From Methylobacterium durans (GTDB taxonomy: Bacteria > Pseudomonadota > Alphaproteobacteria > Rhizobiales > Beijerinckiaceae), in contig NZ_CP029550.1 of NCBI RefSeq assembly GCF_003173715.1, positions 3,891,501-3,955,500 on the forward strand: DNA of 64,000 nt, read 5' to 3'. Made by a program: the position numbers and the translations under genes. Under the pieces are notes generated by a model that ran no database searches, had not been told where the DNA came from, and saw only the letters and a list, made by a program, of their open reading frames with translations. This document shows positions 22,893 to 32,215 of the stretch, piece by piece (position 1 is the first letter of the stretch; each line of letters begins with the position of its first letter).

Positions 22893-24163
22893 TGCGGCGC
22901 TCCTGCCCTGGTCTCGGGATCGGCCTTGAGCCCGAGCGCCCGCAAGGTCGTGCGGTCGAGGATGCTGCCGCCGTCCTCGGCGACGAGCGACATCCCGCCA
23001 TAGCCGCCGAGCGCCCACAGCGCCCAGCCGAACGAGCGCTGTTCGGCAAGCTCGCGGATGTCGCGCAGCCACGTCTCGTAGGAGAGCGGGTCGGAGGCGC
23101 GATAGCGCCCGTAGGTCCGGGTCGCGCCGAACTCGCCGAGGAAGATCCTGTCCGCCGGGACGGCGTTGCGCCGAGCCCAATCCGCGACCTGATCGAAGGC
23201 CTGCACGATGCTGGCGCGGCCGAACCCTTCGGCGATGTAGGCTCGCGCCTGCGCCTGCGCCTCCCGCAGCGCCGCGCGGCGCCGGCCCGGGCCGAGGCTC
23301 GCGTCGCCCTCGACGTTGGCGCGCACCACGTCGAGGACGAGCGGGGCCGGCACGCTCGCGGCGGGGTAGGGCATCTCGGACAGGTAGCGCCACATCTCGG
23401 ACCCCTTCGAATCCGAGACAACGCCCTGATGGGTGAAGGGGTAGGGCTCGTAATAGTGGAACGAGTAGAGCACGCGGCTGCCGCGGAACGGCGTGGTATC
23501 GAGCGCCATCAGCCCGAAGCGGTCGCCGCCATGGGCGCCCGTCAGGACGACGAGGAGGTCGGGCGCGACCGCGCGGACGGTGGCGTGCAGGCGCTCGCAC
23601 ATCGTCTGCCAGCGCCGGATCGAGGTCTGGTCGTAACCGTAGGGCGGCTCGTTCATCAGCTCGAAGGCGACCGACGCGCTCCCGAGCCCGCCGAGGAGGC
23701 GCGCCGTGCGCCGCACGAGCTCGACGTAGCGCAGGAAGACCGGGTCCTCCGTCGAGCGCAGCCAGTTGACGGGGTCGTAGCGCGGCACCTGGGTGTTGGG
23801 GTGGAGATCGACGACGACGGCGAGACCGGCCGCGAGGAAGCGCCGCACGGTGTCCGAGAGGCGCGCGTCGAGCGCGTCCCGGGCCGGTCCCTCCAGTTGC
23901 AGGAAGGGCCCGGGATCGAGCGTGAGGCGGACGAAGTCGAAACCCGCGGCCGCGACGTTGCGGATCACCGCCTCCGGCAGCTCGTAGGTCGGGCCCGAGA
24001 AGGGGTCGGCGGCGTAGCGGGCACGGTCCGCGGGATCGAGCCGGCCCCAGTTCAGCATCGTATGGACGCCGACCCCACGCCGGAACGCCTGCTCGGGGGA
24101 CGCGGATTGCGCCGCCGGAATCACGCCCGCGAGGAGGAGGAGGACGAGCAGCAGCGCCCTCAT
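22889..24163 (-). CDS. Secreted glycoside hydrolase family 5 (cellulase-like)
   Basis: A 424-residue exported hydrolase with signal peptide MRALLLVLLLLAGVIPAAQSA. The GH5 fold is shown by FDFVRLTLDP, VVVDLHPN, the proton-donor motif FELMNEPP and the nucleophile motif FLGEFGATR. GH5 enzymes cut beta-glycans; within an exopolysaccharide operon they usually trim or process the polymer in the periplasm. The start overlaps the stop of the VpsF-like gene by four bases and its stop overlaps the acyltransferase start. Confidence 0.9.
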   Translation of the reverse strand: MRALLLVLLLLAGVIPAAQSASPEQAFRRGVGVHTMLNWGRLDPADRARYAADPFSGPTYELPEAVIRNVAAAGFDFVRLTLDPGPFLQLEGPARDALDARLSDTVRRFLAAGLAVVVDLHPNTQVPRYDPVNWLRSTEDPVFLRYVELVRRTARLLGGLGSASVAFELMNEPPYGYDQTSIRRWQTMCERLHATVRAVAPDLLVVLTGAHGGDRFGLMALDTTPFRGSRVLYSFHYYEPYPFTHQGVVSDSKGSEMWRYLSEMPYPAASVPAPLVLDVVRANVEGDASLGPGRRRAALREAQAQARAYIAEGFGRASIVQAFDQVADWARRNAVPADRIFLGEFGATRTYGRYRASDPLSYETWLRDIRELAEQRSFGWALWALGGYGGMSLVAEDGGSILDRTTLRALGLKADPETRAGAPQ

Positions 24164-25482
24164 GGCCGGGACCTCGCCGTGCGGCGGACCGGGCCCGGCT
24201 CCGGGCCGGAATGGAACGCGATCGCGAGGGACAGGAGCAGGAACACCGAGGCCGTCTTGCTCGACAGCCCGTTGTTGCTGAGCGCCGCCGCGAAGAAGAT
24301 CACCGTTCCGAGTACGACGCCGCCCAGCCCGCCGCCGCGCAGGATCGTCATCACGAGGCGGCCGAGCATCAGCGCGAAGACGGCCGCGCCGATCAACCCG
24401 AACTGGACGACGAGGACGACGACCGAGCTCTCGATGTAGGGCAGCTTGAACTTCTCCCAGGCGAGCTTGCGCACCGCGCCGATGTCGCCGCCGAGGAGCA
24501 ACTCGTTCCAGGACAGATACGAGAGCACGCCGTAGACGTCGACGCGGGCCCTGGCATTGCCGTCCGCCATCCCTTCCGAGAAGCGGTCGAGGGCGCCGGC
24601 CGCGACGAGCCCGCCGAGGAGGAGTGGCCCGAGAAGCAGGACGCCGAGCACGACGAGGATCCGCCGTTCTCCGCGGCGCTGCGCCGGTGTCCCGGCGCCG
24701 ACGCCCGCGACGAGCAGGATGACCGCGCTGACGCTCGCGAGCAGCGTCGCGGTGCGCGCGCCCGACGCGACGCAGCCGACGAGCAGCAGGGCGCAGGCCG
24801 CGACGCGCCGCCGGCCGGGCCAGGGGGCAGCGGCGGCGAAGCCGATGCCGGCCGCGCACCACATGCCGAGTTCCAGCGGGTGTGCGGAGAGGCCGGTCGG
24901 CCGGAACACCGCCTCGCTCTCGACGAAGGGCATCGTGCGGAAGCGGAGCAGGAACTCGACGATGCCGAGTGCCGCCGAGGCGAGAAGGTAGCTGACCAGG
25001 GCCTGCCCGAGGGCGCGCCGCCAGGGGGCCGGGAAGGCGAACATCAGCGCCAGGGTCGCCAGGGTCACGTAGGTGTCGAGGACGTAGCCGACCGACGCGC
25101 TCCGGCCCGTCGCCGCCGCGAAGACGAGGAGCCCGATGCAGGCGGCGCAGAAGGCGAGCAGCGCCCGCACCACCCGCACCTCCCAGGCCGTGAGGTAGAT
25201 CCGCTGCGTGACGAGGACGATCGCTCCGACCGCCAGGAACCCCCAGAAGGTCGGGTGGATCTTCTCGACGATCGAGCCGCCTTCCTCGGTGTAGTTCATC
25301 ACGAGGTCGAGGAGCAGTGGATTGAGCACCACGCGGGCCAGGACGAGGGCCGCGAATGCCAGGAACAGGGCCGACAGAAGCGGCGTCGCCCGCGTCCGGT
25401 ACGGTACAAGGCCAGCCGAACTGATGGCGCTCACCGCTTCGCCCTCACCCTCACTCCGCATCGTGTTCCTGCCCGGTAACAC
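24160..25482 (-). CDS. VpsF/O-antigen-ligase-like polysaccharide polymerase
   Basis: A 440-residue integral membrane protein with about ten predicted helices and a large loop containing FRPTGLSAHPLELGMW and MADGNARARVDVYGVL. It resembles VpsF and the Wzy/O-antigen ligase superfamily, which joins lipid-linked repeat units at the periplasmic face. It is the first gene of the minus-strand unit, overlapping the GH5 gene by four bases. An alternative start, MRSEGEGEA, is at 25461. It is the best candidate for the Wzy polymerase of the locus. Confidence 0.75.
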   Translation of the reverse strand: MLPGRNTMRSEGEGEAVSAISSAGLVPYRTRATPLLSALFLAFAALVLARVVLNPLLLDLVMNYTEEGGSIVEKIHPTFWGFLAVGAIVLVTQRIYLTAWEVRVVRALLAFCAACIGLLVFAAATGRSASVGYVLDTYVTLATLALMFAFPAPWRRALGQALVSYLLASAALGIVEFLLRFRTMPFVESEAVFRPTGLSAHPLELGMWCAAGIGFAAAAPWPGRRRVAACALLLVGCVASGARTATLLASVSAVILLVAGVGAGTPAQRRGERRILVVLGVLLLGPLLLGGLVAAGALDRFSEGMADGNARARVDVYGVLSYLSWNELLLGGDIGAVRKLAWEKFKLPYIESSVVVLVVQFGLIGAAVFALMLGRLVMTILRGGGLGGVVLGTVIFFAAALSNNGLSSKTASVFLLLSLAIAFHSGPEPGPVRRTARSRP

Positions 25483-25660
25483 GACAGAAACAGGGAGAGG
25501 TTAAGACTTCCCGCTTATCCACAGTTCAGAACCCTCCTCCGCGAAAAGCGATTATTATGCTTCCATATCTTTAGATTGAAGGCGCACGATCCGCGAGCAT
25601 ACTCATTCCGGTGAACGAAAACATTTCTTTGCCCGAACGCCGCATAATCTTAGGACGGAG

Positions 25661-25735
25661 ATGAACGTCGTGCTGCCCATCGAATCGATCCGACAGGTCG
25701 CGACCCTTGCGCCGTCCGGGGAGGCGCGCGCATGA
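25661..25735 (+). CDS. 24-residue upstream ORF coupled to glycosyltransferase gene
   Basis: A short frame (MNVVLPIESI...EARA) preceded directly by AGGACGGAG. It ends in TGA at 25733-25735, overlapping the ATG of the next gene at 25732. The ribosome site and ATGA overlap suggest a translated leader that couples expression of the glycosyltransferase. Conservation is unknown and the product may have no function of its own. Confidence 0.4.
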   Translation: MNVVLPIESIRQVATLAPSGEARA

Positions 25736-26874
25736 GCCGGCGCCTGCGCGTCCTCTGCGTGACGCCGACCGGCCCGGCAGGGCGCGGCGGCATCGACCGT
25801 CTCTACAGCTACCTGCGGGTCGGCGGGGCGCCGTGCTGGAACGGCATCGACCTGCGCTTCGTGGCCTCGCGCGGGCGGATTGAGGGCGCCCTTTGGCCGC
25901 TCGCCTTTCCCCTGCATGTGGCGGCGATCGCCTGGCTCCTCGTCCGCTTCCGGCCGGACATCGTGCATATCAACTTCGCCAACCGCGGCAGCGGCTGGCG
26001 CAAATACGCGATCCTGCGGCTCGCCAAGCTCGCGGGCGCGCGCGTGGCAGCCCATCTTCACGACAGCGTGCCGGAGGAGAGCATCCGAGACCGGACGCTC
26101 GAAGGGCGCCTGTTCCTGGCGATCTGCCAGCGCGTCGACCGGCTGATCGTGCTCGGGCGCGCCACCGCCGACCGCGTCGCCCGCCACGGCGTGAGGCCGG
26201 AGCGGATCCGCGTCCTTCTCAACGGCAGCCCGGATTTCGCCGGGCAGGTCGTGCTGCCGAAGCGGCGGGCTCCCGGGGCGCCGGTCGAGATCCTGCTCGC
26301 AGGCCGGGTCGGCCAGCGCAAGGGTGCCGACATCCTGATCGAATCCCTCGCCCACCTCGCGCGCAGAGGGATCACCGGCTGGCGCTGCACCGTCGCGGGG
26401 GACGGCGACGTCGAGACCTACGCGGCGCTCGCGCGCGACAGGGGCCTCGGCGATCGGATCCGCTTCACCGGCTGGCTCGGCTCGGAGGCCGTGCAGGCGC
26501 TGATGGTCGAGGCCGACATCGTAGTGCTGCCGTCAATGACGGAGGCGCTGCCCCTCAGCCTGATCGAGGGCGCCTGCGCGGGGACGGCGCTGCTTGCAAC
26601 CGATGTGAGCAACACGCCCGAGATCGTCCTCGACGGCGTGAACGGGCAACTCCTGCCCCGCGAGCCGGCCGCTTTCGCCGACGCCATCGCCGATCTGATC
26701 GCCGACGTGGACGGGTTGGCCGCGATGCAGTTGGCCTCACGCCGCCATTTCCTCGATGGCTTCACCATCGCTGCCTTCGAGGCGGGCCTGTGCCAGATCT
26801 ACACGGATCTGGCCGCCGATGCCGGCACGCGAACTGCACCGTCGACGCAACTTATGTTAGGCGATCGCGCGTAG
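25732..26874 (+). CDS. Family 4 glycosyltransferase
   Basis: A 380-residue GT-B fold enzyme. The N-terminal domain has VLCVTPTGPAGRGGIDR. The C-terminal GT4 domain begins near VEILLAGRVGQRKGADILIESL and carries the EX7E motif in TEALPLSLIEGACAG. Such enzymes transfer sugars from nucleotide donors to lipid-linked intermediates at the cytoplasmic face of the membrane. It is the first gene of a plus-strand trio with the asparagine-synthase-like gene and another GT4. The sugar specificity cannot be read from sequence. Confidence 0.9.
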   Translation: MSRRLRVLCVTPTGPAGRGGIDRLYSYLRVGGAPCWNGIDLRFVASRGRIEGALWPLAFPLHVAAIAWLLVRFRPDIVHINFANRGSGWRKYAILRLAKLAGARVAAHLHDSVPEESIRDRTLEGRLFLAICQRVDRLIVLGRATADRVARHGVRPERIRVLLNGSPDFAGQVVLPKRRAPGAPVEILLAGRVGQRKGADILIESLAHLARRGITGWRCTVAGDGDVETYAALARDRGLGDRIRFTGWLGSEAVQALMVEADIVVLPSMTEALPLSLIEGACAGTALLATDVSNTPEIVLDGVNGQLLPREPAAFADAIADLIADVDGLAAMQLASRRHFLDGFTIAAFEAGLCQIYTDLAADAGTRTAPSTQLMLGDRA

Positions 26875-26908
26875 CCACGCGCGCTGACCAGAAGCGGGAC
26901 GGAACGGC

Positions 26909-28812
26909 ATGTGCGGCATCGTGGGCTGGATGGTCGAAGCGTCGCGGGCGCCCGGCGAGGCGGCGCTCGCCGCCCTCGCCGACGACATCCGGCACCGCGG
27001 CCCGGACGGCTCCGGGCTCTGGCGGATACTGACGGCCAGCGGGCGCCACGAGATCGCCTTCGGCCACCGCCGCCTTTCGATCATCGATCTCGGCGGCGGC
27101 CATCAGCCGATGGTGTCGGGCGACGGCACCGTCACGGTCACCTTCAACGGCGAGATCTACAATTACGTGGAGCTGCGGGACGAGCTGCGTGCCCGCGGAC
27201 ACACGTTCCGGACCGAATCCGACACTGAGGTGCTGATCGAGGCCTACCGCGCCTGGGGTGAGGATTGCGTGCCCCGCTTTCGCGGCATGTTCGCCTTCGC
27301 CCTGTTCGACCGGGCGCGCCAGAGCGTGCTGATCGCCCGCGACGCCTTCGGCAAGAAGCCGCTCTTCCTCGCGGAGACGCCCGGGGGATCGCCTTCGGCT
27401 CGGAGATCCCGGCGCTTCTGAGCCTCCCCGGCACGGACCGGCGGCTCGACTGGGACGCGCTCGACGCCTACCTCGTCGACCGCTACGTGCCGGGCCCCTC
27501 GACCTTCTTCGCCGGCATCCGCAAAGTGCCGCCGGGCTGCCTCGGAATCTGGCGCGAGGGGCAGCTCGAGCTCCGCCGCTACTTCACCCCGCCCTTCGCT
27601 GAGACCGCGCCGGACGTCACCGATTTCGGCGAGGCGGTGCGCCTGTTCGAGGCCGGCTTCGACGAGGCGGTGCGCATCCGCATGCGCAGCGACGCGCCCT
27701 TCGGCGCCTTCCTGTCGGGCGGCCTCGATTCCTCGGCCGTCGTTGCCGCGATGGCCCGCCACGCCCGCGGCCGCCTGAAGACCTTCTCGGTCGGATTCGC
27801 GGAGGCCGCCTATTCCGAGCTCGACCACGCCCGCACGGTCGCGGAACTCTTCGACACGGATCACGCCGAATGCGTGATCACGCCCGAGGATTTCCTGGCG
27901 GCCTGGCCCGACGCGCTGGCGCATCGCGGCGCGCCGGTCACCGAGACCTCGGACATCCCGATCCTGCTCCTCGCTCGTGCGGCGAGCGCCAGCGTGAAGA
28001 TGGTGCTGACCGGCGAGGGCTCGGACGAGCTGCTCGCCGGCTACCCGAAGCACCGGGCGGAGCGCTGGCTCGCCCTCTACCAATCCCTGGTTCCGGGCGT
28101 CGTGCACGACCGCGTAGTCCATCCGGCGGTGGGCGCGATGCCCTACGGCGCCCGGAGGGTGAAGGTGCTCGCCAACGCGCTCGGCGAGCGCGACCGGACG
28201 GCGCGGATGCGGCGCTGGTTCGGCGGCGTCTCCTCGGCCGAGCGCGCGGCGCTGACGGGCCGGGCCGTCGCCGCCCAGATCGACGCCTTCCCGTTCTCGA
28301 TCGCGACGGGCTCGGGCGTGCGGCGCACGCAGTTCTACGATCAGACCTCCTATCTGCCCGACAACCTTTTGGAGCGCGGCGACCGCATGATGATGGCCGC
28401 CGGCATCGAGGGACGCATGCCGTTCATGGATGTCGAACTCGCCCGCCTCGTCGCGCGCTTCCCGGACCGCTTTCTCGTCGGCCACCCGAAGGGCAAGGCG
28501 GTCCTGCGGGCCGCCACCGCCCGGATGCTGCCGGCCTCGATCCTGAACCGGAAGAAGGTGGGCTTCACCGTGCCGACCGGCCTGTGGTTCCGCGGCCCGA
28601 TGCGCGAGCGCCTCTCCGATCTCCTCCTGTCCGGTGCGTCCGAGACCCGGCGAATCCTGCGCGCACCGGAGATCGACCGCCTCGTCGCCGAGCATCTCGA
28701 CGGCCGCCGCGATCACCAGAAGGTGCTGTGGTCGCTGGCCAACCTCGAACTCTTCCTGCGCACCTTCCGGCCCGACCTCGGCGCCGGCCTGCCCGAGACG
28801 CGAGTCGCCTGA
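26909..28812 (+). pseudogene. Asparagine-synthase-like amidotransferase, broken by -1 frameshift in a G run
   Basis: Two adjoining frames together make a full glutamine-dependent asparagine synthase homologue of about 634 residues. The first frame (26909 to the stop at 27421) has the N-terminal nucleophile Cys2 (MCGIVGW), RHRGPDG and FNGEIYNY. The second frame resumes as GIAFGSEIPALLSL and contains the ATP motif FLSGGLDSSAV, ending at 28812. Frames meet at the G5 run at 27383-27387, where one extra G would restore the protein. Everything else is intact, so it may be a base-call error or a very recent mutation. In such clusters, AsnB-like enzymes may amidate uronic acids. Confidence 0.85.
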
Positions 28813-28813
28813 G

Positions 28814-29887
28814 GTGGCGCAGGTCCGCTCCGTCGCGATCTACGTCCCCTGCCTCCAGGCGGGCGGCGCGGAGCGCGTCGCCGCCGTGCTGGCGACCGGG
28901 CTCCACAGGGCGGGCGTCGCCACGACGCTGATCGTCGATGCGGAGCGGCCGGAGAACCGCGGCTTCGTCGCAGCCGGCGTTACGATGGTGGTGCTCGGCG
29001 GCGGCCACGCGGACAACACGCGCCGGCTCGCCCGCTGGCTGCGCGCCAACGGGCCGGACATCGCGATGGCGATCGACGCGCCGGCGAGCGTGAAGCTCGC
29101 CGCCGCGAAGATGCTCGCCCGCGGACGCACCCGGATCGTGCTCTCCTATCACGGGCACGCGGGCATCGTGCGCGGGCGGCTCGGCAACGCGGCCTTCCGG
29201 CTCGCCTTCCTGCTCACCCGCTTCGCGGACCGCACCGTCTGCGTCTCGGAGGGGCTGGCGCGGCGCCTCGTCGAGGATTGGCGCGCGAGCGCCGCGCGGA
29301 TCGAGAGCATCCCGAATCCGATCCCGGTGGAGCACGCCCACGCGGCGGCCGACGCGGCCGACCTCGCCACGCGCCCGCCCACGATCGTCGCCGTCGGCCG
29401 TCTCGTGCCCGAGAAGGGCTATGACAGCCTCATCCGCGCCCTGACGCTCCTGCCCGGCGACGTGCGCCTCACCATCCTCGGCGACGGGCCCGAGCGGCCC
29501 GCCCTGCAGCGCGCCGCGGACGAGGCGGGCGTGGCGGGTCAGGTTAGCCTGCCCGGCTTCGCCGAGCCCTGGCCCGCCTACGGCGCGGCGCGGGTCTTCG
29601 CCCTGTCCTCGATCAGCGAATCGTTCGGCAACGTCGTGGTCGAGGCGCTGGCCTCCGGGCTCCCCGTCGTCGCGACCGATTGCGGCGGCCCCGGCGAGAT
29701 CCTCGACCGCGGGCGCTACGGCACGCTGGTGCCGGTCGGCGATTCCGCGGCGCTGGCTGCCGGCCTCGGCGCGGCGCTCGCCGACCCGGGCGATCCGGCC
29801 TTTCGCGTGGCGCGCGCCGCGAGCTACGCCGTGCCGCAGATCGTGGAGCGCTACCTCGACCTGTTCGAGCGCGTGATCGCCGGCTAG
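28814..29887 (+). CDS. Family 4 glycosyltransferase
   Basis: A 357-residue GT-B enzyme beginning at GTG 28814, one base after the stop of the amidotransferase. The N-terminal domain has YVPCLQAGGAERVAAVLA and LSYHGHAG. The C-terminal GT4 domain has VAVGRLVPEKGYDSLI and the EX7E motif in SESFGNVVVEALASG, followed by ATDCGGPGEIL. It likely adds one sugar to the repeat unit. A bidirectional-looking terminator hairpin overlaps its stop and separates it from the convergent flippase gene. Confidence 0.9.
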   Translation: MAQVRSVAIYVPCLQAGGAERVAAVLATGLHRAGVATTLIVDAERPENRGFVAAGVTMVVLGGGHADNTRRLARWLRANGPDIAMAIDAPASVKLAAAKMLARGRTRIVLSYHGHAGIVRGRLGNAAFRLAFLLTRFADRTVCVSEGLARRLVEDWRASAARIESIPNPIPVEHAHAAADAADLATRPPTIVAVGRLVPEKGYDSLIRALTLLPGDVRLTILGDGPERPALQRAADEAGVAGQVSLPGFAEPWPAYGAARVFALSSISESFGNVVVEALASGLPVVATDCGGPGEILDRGRYGTLVPVGDSAALAAGLGAALADPGDPAFRVARAASYAVPQIVERYLDLFERVIAG

Positions 29888-29906
29888 GGACGGCCTGAGC
29901 CGTCCC
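29887..29906. terminator. Hairpin between convergent GT4 and flippase genes
   Basis: GGGACGGC (29887-29894) and GCCGTCCC (29899-29906) form a perfect 8-bp stem with loop CTGA. It lies at the end of the glycosyltransferase gene and 28 bases from the end of the convergent flippase gene, so it could stop both transcripts. The T-tract is weak on both sides. Confidence 0.5.
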
Positions 29907-29933
29907 CCAACCCTCGTCGGGCGCGTCGGCGGC

Positions 29934-31412
29934 TCAGGGCTTCTGCAGCGCCGGTTCCAGCACCATCGGCCGCGGCTGCGGCGCGACAGCGGCCCACGGC
30001 GTCTCGATGGTCCGGCGGATCGACACGCCGATCAGGCTGAGCGCGGCCGCGTAGACCGCGACGAAGGCGAGCGTGCTGGCGAGGAGCTCGATCAGCGGCC
30101 CGGCGGGCTCGACGTAGCCCCGCACCGTGACGAGGGCGAGGCTCGCGCAGGCGTTCGCGAGGGCGATCTTGCCGAGCATCCCCCAGGGCAGGCGCACGGG
30201 CAGGATGCGCGCTGTGACGACGGCCGTCGTCAGGGCCGCGATCCCCGAGCCGACCGCGAAGGAGATGCCGGCCCCAACGATGCCGAGGCGCGGCACGAGC
30301 AGGAAGCAGGCGCAGAGGCCGAAGATCGCGGGCGGCAGCATCGCAACGGGCTGCAGCCAGGTCCGCTTGGCGAGGTGGAAGGCGTTGTCGAAGATGAAGT
30401 ACTTGACGAACAGCGCCAGCGAGCCGAACGCGATCCAGGGCAGGAGCAGCGCGGCCTCGGCGTGATAATCCGCCGGCAGCGCGATCGTCAGCAGCGGCTC
30501 GGTGAGCAGGATCAGCCCCATCGCGATCGCGCTGCCGACCGTGATCAGCGTCGCCAGCAATCCCGCCTGCGCGGTCCCGGCGGCCTCCGGCCCCTCGTGC
30601 TCGTAGATCTTCACGAGGTGCGGGAAGGCGTAGTTGTTCAGGGGGCCGATGAACAGCTCGATCGGCTGGCGCCCCAGCGAGTAGGCGGCGGCGAGGACGG
30701 CGACCGCGTGCGGCCCGAGCAGGAAATCCACGATGTAGCGGTCGAAGTAGCCGAGCGCGTAGACGAGGATCTGCGCCACCATGATCGGCAGGCCGAAGGC
30801 CAGGGCAGCGCCGTACCCGGCCCGCGCCCGGCGCGGCCGCGAGACCTTGCCGAGCGCCTGCCAGATCCCGACGAGGCCAGCCAGCGCGGTCGCCGCCGAG
30901 AGGGCGAGGGCGGCGTTGAGGAAGGTCGGCTCGAGGAGCAGCATTGCCCCGCTCGTGGCCGCGAAGGTTCCGCCCGCGCGCAGCGCCTCGACGGCGGCGT
31001 AGGCCGAGTGCTTGCGCTGCACCTGCAGCAGCATCAACGAGAGGCGCAAGGGCGCGAAGGCCAGGATCATCGCCGCGACCGCAACCGCGAAGGCGAGCGA
31101 CTGGTCCTGGCGCAGCAGGCCGCTCGCGGCCGCGAGCAGGAAGGCGAGGGTAGTGGTGACGACCGTCAGCAGGAGCAGCCGCCCGAGGCGGTGCGGCCGC
31201 ATCGTCGCGCTCGCGCCCTCGCTGCGCAGGGCGAAGATCCGCACCCAGTTGCAGAGCGCCATGTCGAAGATCTCGCCGGTCGTGACGACGAGAACGAAGA
31301 GGCCGTACTCGCCCATCGGCATCAGCCTGGTGAGCACGAGCAGCAGCAGGAACATCAGCGCCCGCGGCGCGAGATTCGCCAGGAAGTAGAGGGCGTAGGC
31401 CGAGCGGCTCAT
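29934..31412 (-). CDS. Wzx-type polysaccharide flippase
   Basis: A 492-residue membrane protein with about 12-14 helices of the polysaccharide transporter (MOP/Wzx) type. It includes LYFLANLAPRALMFLLLLVLTRLM at the N terminus, FGLPIMVAQI and YFDRYIVDFLLGPHAVAVLAAAYS. It would move the lipid-linked repeat unit across the inner membrane. The start ATG overlaps the stop of the wecG-like gene by four bases. It is the last gene of the wecB-wecC-wecG-wzx unit. Confidence 0.87.
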   Translation of the reverse strand: MSRSAYALYFLANLAPRALMFLLLLVLTRLMPMGEYGLFVLVVTTGEIFDMALCNWVRIFALRSEGASATMRPHRLGRLLLLTVVTTTLAFLLAAASGLLRQDQSLAFAVAVAAMILAFAPLRLSLMLLQVQRKHSAYAAVEALRAGGTFAATSGAMLLLEPTFLNAALALSAATALAGLVGIWQALGKVSRPRRARAGYGAALAFGLPIMVAQILVYALGYFDRYIVDFLLGPHAVAVLAAAYSLGRQPIELFIGPLNNYAFPHLVKIYEHEGPEAAGTAQAGLLATLITVGSAIAMGLILLTEPLLTIALPADYHAEAALLLPWIAFGSLALFVKYFIFDNAFHLAKRTWLQPVAMLPPAIFGLCACFLLVPRLGIVGAGISFAVGSGIAALTTAVVTARILPVRLPWGMLGKIALANACASLALVTVRGYVEPAGPLIELLASTLAFVAVYAAALSLIGVSIRRTIETPWAAVAPQPRPMVLEPALQKP

Positions 31413-32191
31413 CGCCCGCGCCCCCGCCCGACGGGGCCCGCCGTCTGCGGCGCCACGAGGCGACGGGCGGCCTCGCCGAGGAGGAGCCCGGCGAAGACGG
31501 CGTTGGTCTTGAGGTAGCGGCCGGCGAGCCGGCGGGGCTCCTGAGCGAGGCGGTAGAACCATTCCGCGCCGAGCGCCTGGACGCGCCGCGGCGCCCGCTG
31601 CACGCGGCCCGACACGACGTCGAAGGAGCCGCCGACGCCCATCAGGAAGGGCACGTTCAGCGCGTCGCGGTGCCGGCGCATGAAGCGCTCCTTGTGGGGG
31701 GTCGGCAGCGCGATGAACAGGCAATGGGCGCCGCTCATCTCGATCTGGCGGCAGATCTCGGCCTCCTGCTCCGGCCGGAAATAGCCGTGGTGGTAGCCGG
31801 CAAGCTGGAGGCCCGGATGCCGCTGCGTGAGGGCGCGCGCCGTGTCGGCGACGACGTCGGGCCGTGCCCCGAGGAGATAAGGGCGCAGGCCCTCCTCGGC
31901 GCAGGCCGCGATCAGGCTCTCGAACAGGTCGATGCCCGCGACCCGCGCGACATCCCGCTGGCCGAGGAGGCGCAGCGCCAGCACGATGCCGGCTCCGTCG
32001 ATCCCGATGAGGTCGCTGTCGCGGATGTCGCGGTCGAGCTCGGGGTCGCGCCGGGCGTTGACGAGCTTGGCGACGTTCAGCGCCACGTGCTGGCAGCGCG
32101 GGGCCTCGCCGCGCATGGCGGCGAGCGCCCGCCCGAGGGTGGCCTCATAGCTGAGGATGTCGACGGGGAGTCCGAGAAGTTCGACGCGCAT
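31409..32191 (-). CDS. WecG/TagA/CpsF family glycosyltransferase
   Basis: A 260-residue GT26 enzyme. Family features include HVALNVAKLVNARRDP, LIGIDGAGIVLALRLLG, RVAGIDLFESLI, PYLLGARPDVV, IALPTPHKERFM and GVGGSFDVVSGRV. WecG transfers N-acetylmannosaminuronic acid to a lipid-linked GlcNAc acceptor. That donor is what the two neighbouring upstream genes would make, so the assignment as a ManNAcA transferase is well supported by context. The spacing to the dehydrogenase stop is 24 bases. Confidence 0.9.
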   Translation of the reverse strand: MRVELLGLPVDILSYEATLGRALAAMRGEAPRCQHVALNVAKLVNARRDPELDRDIRDSDLIGIDGAGIVLALRLLGQRDVARVAGIDLFESLIAACAEEGLRPYLLGARPDVVADTARALTQRHPGLQLAGYHHGYFRPEQEAEICRQIEMSGAHCLFIALPTPHKERFMRRHRDALNVPFLMGVGGSFDVVSGRVQRAPRRVQALGAEWFYRLAQEPRRLAGRYLKTNAVFAGLLLGEAARRLVAPQTAGPVGRGRGR

Positions 32192-32215
32192 CGGCTCAAG
32201 CCTTCGATCGGGGTC

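Noticed and set aside
27378..27392. Programmed -1 frameshifting in the asparagine-synthase-like gene.
   Set aside because: The G5 run does not give a classical slippery heptamer, and there is no known family precedent; a base-call error or mutation is simpler.
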